From Salvelinus alpinus (lineage: Eukaryota > Chordata > Actinopteri > Salmoniformes > Salmonidae), in the NCBI RefSeq assembly GCF_045679555.1, contig NC_092096.1, positions 27,474,364 to 27,538,363 of the forward strand: DNA of 64,000 nt, in the 5' to 3' direction. The notes beneath the pieces are model-generated. The model was not told the origin of the DNA and made no database searches. It was given only the letters and a program-made list of their open reading frames with translations. Numbering within the stretch: position 1 is the first letter of the stretch; each line of letters starts with the position of its first letter. Both the position numbers and the translations under genes were made by a program. This document shows positions 54,824-64,000 of this stretch, piece after piece.

Positions 54824-57394
54824 TGGAAGAGTTTATTCCATAATCAGTCTCTTGTAAATATCCATAGATACTATTGGAAAATCTGCAGAGATCAAAACGG
54901 CATCATGTTTGATATTCCAATGCCAGACATTGTTCTGCTTTCCAGAGCCGTGTAGTCTTATGTAGACACAGGGCTTGTTTAACACAGCTGTAACTGAGCT
55001 GAATGTCCTCTGGTCAATGCTGGAGAGAAGTCCATTTCATTTCAGCGCAGTCATCAAGTAGAACTGAACCCAACTGAAGCCCGTTCAAACACAGTCCTTT
55101 AACTAATTAACATAGCTGGCTTTGACTGGAAACCTCACATTATCATACTCCTTCCCATGCTTCCTTTCAGATTGTCAAACAGGAAAGTGGCCAACATTTG
55201 TTTTCAATCCTGTTTTGTTCCATTCTGCAACACAGTGAGAAGCCCTGAGTCACAAGTTAATACAGTGAGATTATGAAAACTTGGTTGTCGCTTTGCCATG
55301 AAATCAATAGTAATGTAGTTATACTAATGAAAATCCTAATTGGTGGATTCCCTTGTGGTGCATATCTGCAGTCTAATCTTTCATTTGATTAGAGACATCT
55401 GATTTCCATCAAGACAAGGTAAAAACATGACTGAAGTATTGCCAAGTTACTGTAGTTGGTTTGCAGTGCAGAACACTTCATTAATTGTTATTGTGTGTCG
55501 ATTTCATGCACATTTCTCATGACCAGTTTTATTATATAGTTACTGCTGATGTGTAAGTGCCTCTAAAGAGAAACAGATGATTTTAAAAATTAAATGTAAC
55601 CCTTATTTTATAATGTAAGTTGACTGAGAACACATTCTCATGTACAGCAACGACCTGGGGAATTGTTACAGGGGAGAGGAGGGGGGATGAATGAGCCAAT
55701 TGGAAGCTGGGGATGATGTGTAGGTGTGGAGCACTTGACTCTGGCAATGACCACACCTTTCTCCATCTTAATTGATATACCAGCTCTGCTAGACTGATAC
55801 CACTATAGAGTGGTGGGCGCATGCCGAGGGTGTCTTTTCAACAGCAAGGTGTTTTGTGATGGAGATGGAGGTCAAACAAACTGTAGACCGTTATCTGAGA
55901 GCATGTCAGATGAGATGCTGCATATGCCAAACCAGAAACTCACATATTTTCGTTATAAGTGGACACGACGTAAACAATATGCATCACTGATTTGCAACTT
56001 CCAGGTTTTGAAAACAGCTAAGTCTTTTTAGGAGTTTTCTATTTTTGAGTGAGAGCAACATGGTGTCTGTTCCCATTGAGGTAAAAGAACCTGTGAGGAG
56101 ATAGGCACCGTGATTGACGCACAGTCACTGTTCATTCATTTACCTTGCGTTTAACGCTTTGACCTTTGAAGTGTAGTCAGTTTAAATGTGTTCGGGATTT
56201 AAGGTAGCTAAATTCTCTTAAGGGGTTAGAGTGTTTCTACCTCTCGCATTGTGTTGAGGAGTGACTGTATTGTGCGCTAGCAGCTTGCCAGACACGAGAC
56301 GATCCCTATTGGTCTCTCGTGGCACATCTTGGATCAAGGCTAGCTCCAACCTGGACAAGCCAATCAGATGAGATTATCCCAAGGTATTAGGTGGGCCTAT
56401 GGCAGCTTCAAAGGAAATGAGAATGAGCAAAACAAAATGACCTACCCACCCCAACTTAATTAGCTAGCCCAACCCCAATGCTAACTTTGCCAACCCAGTC
56501 TACACCTTTTAAATCCCCTTATTTTCACTCTAACCCCACCCCATTAAGTCTCATGTCTGGACAGACCGATGTGTACTTAATTGTACTGGGTTTGATGTCT
56601 TTTAAGGTCAGAGTCTGATTGTGTCCGATTGTGCTAGATGATTGTTGGGTGGGTCCGCATCAGAAAGGATTTAAACAAATCTGAATCATTAGCAAAAGTA
56701 AATTTGTTCCCGCAGTGTATAATTTGTTTGCAGTTCTCTGAATTCCAATTCAAAGAACTGTCAGACAGAACACCAAGGACTGAAAGACATTGTCAAAGCC
56801 ATACGTTATGAGTAGGATAATCCTATTGTCGTGAGTTGGCCCAAAAGAGGGCCATCAGCATATCCCTTATCATGCCAACACAAGGAGACACTGTGACCAT
56901 ATTTCTCCTGGGTTTTTATGGCCAAGTCACTATTATGAGGAACACACGGATTGCTATTGCACCATTCTGCACAGAAAAATGAGGAGACGTAGATTTGTTT
57001 CTTTCAAACAGAGTTGAGTTGTTCCATTCAGACATCGCTGCCTGATTAGCGCTAAGAACATTAGAGATCTCAGCAGGACATTTACCTGAAGGACATAAAC
57101 AGAGAGATGGTGCCAAGTGCCAACTGTGGGAGAACGGGGAGTGGACAGAAGTGTTAGGGTGGTTTCATAGTGAGTATAGGCCCGTATTAGCCTGATTTTG
57201 AAGTGGGCCAAGTCTCAAGGCCTCAGCTACCACACCGCTGCAGGCTTAACAAGGAAAATGTCACCGCATGGATTATGACCTCTGATTACAGGCCTCTGAT
57301 TGGCCGAGAGGAACTACAGTGTGACTGTCAATGAAGGGTTCCCACCAATTGAATGAAGACACCGATGGTACAAATACAGGGGAGGTGAGCGGTG

Positions 57395-57491
57395 TTTCTC
57401 TGAGTTTGGGACTGCAGTTGCTACCACATTTCTTGAGCAAGGCAGAAACAGGGCGCAAAGACAGACTTTGGAAAATCACTTGAACTCAAAG
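57395..57491 (+). other. kera: possible kera non-coding exon 1
   Basis: The donor-like CTCAAAG/GTACGTG at 57491/57492 lies 1.7 kb before the coding exon acceptor. A TATA-like ACAAATAC stands about 25-30 bases before the proposed start. Mammalian KERA has a non-coding first exon, which makes this plausible but unproven. Confidence 0.38.
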
Positions 57492-59189
57492 GTACGTGTG
57501 GTTCTAGGGGACGATTAAATTGGGTTTCCAGTTTGAGGAAAATTAGGTATAGATGGGACTTTGCTTGCAAACTAATGGTCACAAAGACAATGTGAGTTCA
57601 GTTTTGGGAGGTGACAGTTGAGGCACATTGAGTGGCTGGACCTTTATTTGGCGATTTTCTGCGTTCATTTGTACTATACTGTAGGCAATCTTGCACTGAA
57701 AAGCCAGAGCTTGTGAATGGCTTTGAGGCTTTGAACGAGTGAGGCTCTGGAGGGATTCCAGTTTTGGTCTTTACGGCAGTTTGCTTAACAGGAATTTCCC
57801 ATTTGACAAATGTGATAAGTAAAAGTAACTTTTCCTGACCTTGGCCAAACTAAATACTAGCAGCTATAATTATGGTCAGGTGGAAAGTTTAACCCAACAG
57901 TTGGTCTCTAAGGTTAGAGGCATGGACACGTGGTGTTCCATAGATCTTTGGCCCCGTACAGTGAGATATGAGGTGCCAGGGGCCCCAGAACCAGGTGAGC
58001 GGGCCACGTCTTTGAAGTGGGCCCATCCATGGCATAACCAGGCCTGTTGAAAATGAGTTCCAGACCAATGTGTGGAGCACACACCAATAATTTAAACCAG
58101 CACCAGATGACAGTTGAGAGGAATCAAGCATTCTGGGACAGGATGGGTGGATGTGCTATTGCAGAGTTTAGATGCCTCTGAGTTATTGTCTGCCTCTGTT
58201 AATCTCTTTGTCACTTTGGCTTCCTGTCTCACTATCATCCCCAGTTCCTCTTTTCTCCATGTTTTTCCTCTACTATGTAGGTTAATTACACTTTCTCTGT
58301 CATGGTTGCGTGGAGAATGTAACTGCTTTTATACGCATCTGTGTACTGTATGTATAAATGCTTATACGGCATTCCACGGCTAGGTGTGTTGGTGGTTATT
58401 TTAATTCATTACCAATGTCAGGTGTAACAGATTGTGCTTCATCCACAACAGAGTCAGGTGGATTTGGTTTGCTCTGTTTTACTCCTAAAGGAGCACCCAA
58501 CCTCAGGCCAACCTCAACTGCCTCCTGCATGTGCCGATTTGACAGATTAGCATCCAATCAGAAGTATTCGTGTAAGGCCATTAGTTGACCTGGCAGTGCG
58601 TCCTGTCCTTAAGAAAGCTTATAATCTCCCATGGACCTAGTGGACAGCTGGCCTGACCACATGATGTGCCAACGCTCATTAACTTCATGTAAACTCGAAT
58701 GCTAATGACCTTGCGTCAATGCAAGAGATTTGAAGCTAGCTACGGCTAGTTTGGGCTAGCCATTGATGGAAGGCCTGGCAGTTTTTTCAATAAGGGACTA
58801 AATTAACGAGACACCTGGAGTCGTTGTTGTTTACATGTGAATTAACTTAAGGCAGCTTGATGAACACTTGCACACTTAATGCACCATGTCCAAATAAGCT
58901 TATCTGTACTTGAAAGCACTTCATCTAAAATAAGGTGAGAGGAAACGAGACTCGCCTATAAAAAAACAGGATAGGTCACAATGAAGTGCTAACACCTAGT
59001 CCTCAAGCCGATCCATGTTGAGTTATCTTGGAACATGCAGAGATCATCATCTGTGTATTTGGGTCGGTGTGTTTGTTCAACCATGTTCTTGATCTTGTCT
59101 TCAGGGTTTGTGTCTGTGCTTGTATCTGTGTCTGTGTTTTGCATAAGAGTCAGTCTCATCTCATGTGTTTTCTCTCTCCTCTACCCCAG
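57492..59189 (+). other. kera: kera intron 1 (if exon 1 is right)
   Basis: 1.7 kb without recognised repeats. The open frame from 59035 into the coding exon passes through the acceptor and is treated as intronic. Confidence 0.45.
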
Positions 59190-59202
59190 GCTGAGTGTTA
59201 AG

Positions 59203-60407
59203 ATGGCGCTTCTCCTGGCCCTTTCCTCCGTCCTGCTTCTGGTCGGTCCCGCTCTGGCCCAGAGCCCGGACATGTCCTACGAAGACTATATGGCCCAGTT
59301 ACAGGCCTGTCCCAAAGAGTGCCGCTGTCCGCCCAGCTTCCCCAACGCCGTCTACTGCGACAACAAGGCTCTGAAGCGCATCCCCACCATCCCCCCACAC
59401 ACCTGGTATCTGTACCTGCAGAACAACCTCATCGACGTACTGTCAACAGATGCTTTCCGCAACGCCACGCAGCTGCGCTGGATCAACCTCAACCGCAACC
59501 GCATCACCAGCGAGGGCATGGAGGAGGGTGCCCTGGCCGCCATGCTCCGCCTGGTCCACCTCTACATGGATGACAACCTGCTGAGCTCCGTCCCAGCCAA
59601 CCTGCCCTCCAGCCTGGAGCAGCTGCGCCTCTCCCGCAACCGCATCTCCACGATCCCCGCCGGGGTGTTCTCAGGTCTGGATCGGCTGACACTGCTGGAA
59701 CTGCAGGGGAACAAGCTCCAGGATGACGCAGTGACCGAGGTGAGCCTCAAGGGCCTGAGCAACCTGGTCCAGATCAACCTGGCCAAGAACCAGCTTACCA
59801 CCATGCCCCTGGGACTCCCCATCACCATCACCCAGCTCTTCCTGGACAACAACGCCATTGAGAAGATCCCCGCTGACTACTTCAAGGGTCTACCCAAGGT
59901 GGCCTTCCTCAGGCTCAACCGCAACAAGCTGGGAAACGGCGGACTGCCCAAGAACGTGTTCAACATGTCCAGCATCCTGGACCTGCAGTTGTCCCATAAC
60001 CAGCTAACTCAGGTTCCTATGATCCCCTCAGGCCTGGAACACCTCCACCTGGACCACAACCAGATTAAGAGTACGTTTTTGACACGGTTCTAGTTTCATT
60101 GATACATTGACTGACTGACTGGATGGTTAACTGATGATTGGTTTAAAATCCAGATAATTGTATTATTATAATCCGTGGAAAATGTCTTTGATGAGTTGTA
60201 GGACTGTTTTGCTAAGATGGTGTATTTGCAATTGCAGGTGTGAATGGATCTGATATCTGCCCTGTGTCGGCTGATGCTCTGGAGGGCTATGTCACTGAGA
60301 CCGCTCCTAAACTCCGCTACCTCCGTCTCGATGGCAATGAGATCAAGCCACCAATACCCAGAGACCTTATGGTGTGCTTCCGTCTCCTCAGGTCCATCAT
60401 CATATAA
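59203..60407 (+). CDS. kera: keratocan, class II small leucine-rich proteoglycan
   Basis: Keratocan is a secreted corneal keratan sulfate proteoglycan needed for regular stromal collagen spacing. Coding exons are 59203-60070 and 60238-60407, 346 codons with TAA (345 aa; human 352). Residues 1-19 are the signal peptide; the tip MSYEDY could carry sulfotyrosine. Cys36, 40, 42 and 52 give CX3CXCX9C. Repeats such as WYLYLQNNLI, ATQLRWINLN and SSILDLQLSHNQLT match mammalian KERA closely. Cys297/Cys336 close the ear repeat, and the tail LRYLRLDGNEIKPPIP is a keratocan hallmark. Motifs NAT, NMS and NGS are glycosylation candidates. The frame is open upstream to an ATG at 59035, but a CCCCAG acceptor at 59184-59189 and the signal peptide favour 59203. 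The coding exon is markedly more GC-rich than its surroundings. Confidence 0.96.
60071..60237 (+). other. kera: kera intron between the coding exons
   Basis: 167 bases, GTACGT to TTGCAG, splitting a Ser codon (residue 290). A tandem CTGACTGACTGGATGG lies just after the donor region. Confidence 0.93.
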
Positions 60408-61480
60408 GAAATACACTTCCACCAGCCAATCGCATTTAGCTATAGTCTCCCGGATCCAAGGGCAGATGATTACTAACGAATGGAAGTGACTATATGGATT
60501 TTTGATCTGTGGACTACTCATTTGCATACTTATGTTGAGAACCACATATTAGACGCCAGGGTTGGGGTCAAACCAAACTCGGTCAATTTAAGAAGTAATG
60601 CAATTAATTGGTCAATAGAAAATAACGCGCCATTTTCAGTTGTTGAATTGAGTCTCCTGAATTGGTAGAATGGGAATGGAATTGACCTCAACCTTGTTGG
60701 GTGAAGGTCACCGGACGATCTGTAGATAGTGTGATTGGACTGCACTACTGTCTTTTGACCACTAGTTGTGCCTTATATTAGTCCTATAGTCACAAGTGCT
60801 TAATGCAAAAGTGCAGTATGTCTGAGTGTGCTGCTTCAATACAGCACACATTGGTCTGAAAGTGGTAGAAAACCTTGAAATTGTGTTTTTCCAAAACTCT
60901 AAAAAAGACTATAATTTACTATGACAATGTGATTGGGACAAGATAAGAGGAATATTGTTTTAAACAGTATGTATTTAAGGCATGTTGAATCTTCTGATGA
61001 CTCATTGTCCCCATTCTTTTTCTTTGAATGGAAGATCATCTTTTGTGAATATCAAAATAATACTTTTTAAACATTTTATACTGCTCCTCTCTGACAGAAT
61101 AACTTGAATTGATGATATCAGACTTGAAACCAAATTAAATGCTAATTATTTTTATTTTCAAGTTCTCTGTGAATATGAATATGTTGAGCTAACTTTAGAC
61201 ACATACTATTCCACACAAACATGCAACTGTGTGCTCTTACACATTTAGCTAATTTATTTAATTGTCTGTTTTTCACTGAATTCACTGAATTCTTGATCAC
61301 TGTCTCAAATGAGAAATTCCATTTTCATTCCATTCCATTCTTTTTGCAGTCATCTTACATATTTCGGAAATGCCAAAGCAATTTTGGAATGCTTACATTT
61401 AGTTAAGAACATGTTAAGTTGTGAATTCCTTATACAGTCAATAATATAAATAAAACATTTTTCTGGAAAAACATTAAACG
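60408..61480 (+). other. kera: kera 3' UTR (probable extent)
   Basis: The first good AATAAA found after the stop is at 61449-61454. The stretch is AT-rich and free of obvious repeats. The end is inferred only from that hexamer. Confidence 0.4.
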
Positions 61481-62251
61481 AAGGAAGAAATATGTTACAT
61501 TAATCACCTTCCCTTCTATAGACACACTCACAAACACACACACAGACAGACACACACAGACAGAGAGAGACTCAATCACACTAACAAACACACACACAGA
61601 CAGAGAGAGACTCTATCACACTCACACAGAGACCTAGAAACCACACATTCTTTGAGTGCATATTTGCGGTAGTCTCTATGACTTACTGCTTAATAGTTGG
61701 AGCGCTAAGATCTCCCAGAATGCACTCCCATATGCACCAAGGAAGCAGTGCCAGAGGAAGACCAGAGAAAACACAGAGTCTCAAGCCGCTGGCCTGGTAA
61801 TGATATCATGAAGGTGTTGTCACTTTATGGTCTCTCTCAGGACACATTTCCACCATTCTGCTATAGCCAATGTTTGGTGACCGATGGAATCGACAGTACA
61901 GTCAGAATACTATTCCTGCAGGAATACCACAACAGTGGCGAACACAGTCAGTAATGCAACAACGTGCAAGAATTGACAGGGATTGTTATTGTGTGCCAGA
62001 AGCAAGCATTCCTCATGTCAGTTGTGATTAATCACTCTCGCTTCATATCGCCTTCTTCAGAACTTTCTCTCCCTCTCTAAATCTCTCTTTCCTTTTCATG
62101 GTTGGTGTTTTTAATTGATTGTAGCTTTATATTTTAGCTGGTAACAGTCTCAGATTAAAATATGAATCAATTAACCACCATCATAAACCAATCCCTTCTC
62201 AGAATCATGCTGGGGTTAATAAAATCAGAACTCCACCTGACCATAGCTGTA

Positions 62252-62743
62252 CACTGAGTGTACAAAACATTACGAACAACTGCACTTCCCATGACATATA
62301 CTGACCAGGTAAATCCAGGTGAAAACTATGATCCCTTATTGATGTCACCTGTTAAATCCACTTCAATCAGTGTAGATGAAGGGGAGGAGACAGGTTAAAG
62401 AAGGATTTTCAAGCCTTGAGACAATTGAGACATGTATTGTGTATGTGTGCCATTTAAACGGGGTATGGTAGTAAGTGCCAGGCGCACCAGTTTGAGTGTG
62501 TCAAGAACTGCAATGCTGCTGGTCATTTTTACACTCAACAGTTTCCTGTGTGTATCAAGAATGGTCCACCACTCAAAGGACATCCAGCCAACTTGACACA
62601 ACTGTGGGAAGCATTGGAGTCAACATGGACCAGCATCCCTGTGGAATACTTTCAACACCCTGACAAATTGAGGCTGTTTTGAGGGCAAAAGGGGGTGAAA
62701 CTCAATATTAGGAAGGTGTTCCTAATGTTTTGTACACTTAGTG
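62252..62743. mobile_element. Tc1/mariner-type non-autonomous DNA transposon
   Basis: The ends CACTGAGTGTACAAAACATT and, reversed, CACTAAGTGTACAAAACATT form inverted repeats of about 30 bases, flanked by TA on both sides (62250-62251, 62744-62745). No transposase frame is present. I recall this roughly 490-bp repeat as very common in salmonids. Confidence 0.85.
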
Positions 62744-63581
62744 TATGTCACCATTCCTGGTAGCAGGTGTAGCACGATTCCCAACGATTCTAAACGATTC
62801 CCAGCATTCCAGCATAGTTCAATTTCTCTCACTCAGCAAAAGCTCCAGTTACTTGGGGAGAAAGAAAGAGATAGGTTTGGGGGGTCGAGTGAAAATTGAG
62901 GCCAGAAAACCAGAAACGTACGATTAAACTGACACATGAAAGCTAGTAAGGTACTTCCAGTCTGTGTCTACTGCTCCGGCCTGGGTGGAAGTAGGAATAG
63001 CAGGTCCTAGGTCAGTTTGTATTTCCCTCCTATCGGTTTAACATTAGGAATTAGAATGAGTGAGTTGACCCTGGATCTGCATTTAATCTCAACCTCTGCC
63101 TGCATTGGGCCTTGACTGTGCTGCACCAAGACCTAACCACAGATACAGGATTTGATTTCCCAGTCCAAGTCTTGAACAATAGGAATTGAAGATAAAACTG
63201 ACCTGTGTTTAGGAGGAAACGTAGCTGAGCGATACCAGTGTATGGAGAACTGAGGCCGTTCTCTTCCAGGCAGGGACTTCCTCTCGGCAGTGTGCTAACA
63301 GTGGCTCCTCACAGAGGCCCCATTGTGTTCTGGGGCACCGTAGATTCCTCACCACACATGAAAGCCGCACATGCCAGAGTTTCACCTTATGAAAAGGAAG
63401 ACAAATATTTCTGAGTCACACTGCAGGTCTAATTAAGCCACGCACCCCTCTAGAAAAATAAAGGCTACTCTTGTTAGGGATAAAGATATTTCGTCCATTT
63501 GGGTGCTTCTCTCTCTCTCTCTGTCCCTCTGTTTCTCTCTCTGTGTGTGTGTGTCTATCTGGTGTCTGTTGTTATAGCAGG

Positions 63582-63711
<130 letters not shown>

Positions 63712-63837
63712 AGTGTTCATGGTACGGGGTGGGTGCACAGCCCAAGTCCGAGTGACCAAAAGCAATCCGCTCCCCTCCGATCGTTCTCAGTTCTACCTTC
63801 ACACGCGCAAGGTAGGGCACACTGCTCTGGTCTGCCA

Positions 63838-63920
63838 GAGCACACACACCTACACACACCTACACACACCTATACACACCTACACACACCCACACATACA
63901 CACCTATACACACCCACCCT
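63838..63920. repeat. (ACACACCT)n-type repeat
   Basis: CACACACCTA octamer-to-decamer repeats with CTATACA variants. Confidence 0.88.
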
Positions 63921-64000
63921 CTCTCTTCCCGGCACCCTGAGCAACCTCTCACCATTGGCCAGGTCCCCTAGCCCTCAGCATCTCCATCACGGCTGAAGGG

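Larger units (their letters stand above)
50194..57394. other. lum-kera intergenic region, no gene seen
   Basis: About 7 kb. It holds the 53-bp repeat, G-rich and C-rich stretches, a GA microsatellite and a fold-back element. Unique-looking stretches (51000-52900, 54840-57300) contain no coding signal I recognise. Confidence 0.7.

Noticed and set aside
59035-59202. Upstream in-frame ATG extending keratocan by 56 residues
   Set aside because: A good acceptor (CCCCAG at 59184-59189) falls between, the extension has no homology to keratocan, and the ATG at 59203 starts a proper signal peptide.
63712-64000. Start of epiphycan or another gene at the right edge
   Set aside because: No signal peptide, cysteine cluster or leucine-rich repeat codons could be found in any frame.

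Overview
The window looks like a piece of a salmonid fish nuclear genome. This rests on the gene content (vertebrate small leucine-rich proteoglycans, SLRPs, with introns) and on dense repeats of types I recognise from salmonids: L2/CR1-like LINE pieces with (ATTTG)n-type tails, tRNA-derived SINEs, palindromic MITEs, a Tc1-like non-autonomous element, and very long dinucleotide microsatellites. No database search was possible, so the species is not determined.

Three host genes are supported, all on the + strand: decorin (dcn, coding 14166-29259 in seven coding exons plus a probable non-coding first exon near 3602), lumican (lum, coding 47489-48790 in two coding exons) and keratocan (kera, coding 59203-60407 in two coding exons). 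All three reading frames are intact across canonical GT/AG introns with conserved phases, giving proteins of 364, 342 and 345 residues. Gene order and direction match the tetrapod DCN-LUM-KERA-EPYC cluster; epiphycan is expected beyond the right edge and is not seen here. The products are secreted matrix proteins that bind and space collagen fibrils in cornea, skin, tendon and bone.

Region by region: 1-3300 is upstream sequence with a short palindromic repeat. 3603-14146 is decorin intron 1, with a 1.3 kb 16-bp minisatellite and several CA/GA arrays. 14386-22185 is intron 2, with a hAT-like element (itself carrying a TTAA-flanked MITE) and an antisense LINE. 22299-24624 is intron 3, with about 1 kb of a 20-bp tandem repeat. 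The remaining introns carry (CA)n and (TC)n tracts. The decorin 3' UTR begins with a long (GA)n(GT)n tract only about 20 bases after the stop and holds a second TTAA-flanked MITE. From 31.3 to 46.1 kb lies a repeat-rich intergenic stretch: a SINE with a clear 16-bp target duplication, a 2.4 kb 21/23-bp minisatellite, a nested and interrupted LINE, a near-homogeneous 59-bp satellite of about 26 copies, and more LINE and MITE pieces. The lum-kera spacer holds a 53-bp tandem repeat, G-rich and C-rich tracts and a 55-bp-arm fold-back element. Downstream of kera lies a complete-looking Tc1-type non-autonomous element.

I found no evidence for a new biological system. The points most worth following are repeat structures placed where they could touch decorin RNA processing (the 3' UTR UG tract and the duplicated polypyrimidine tract before exon 3) and the architecture of the large minisatellites.
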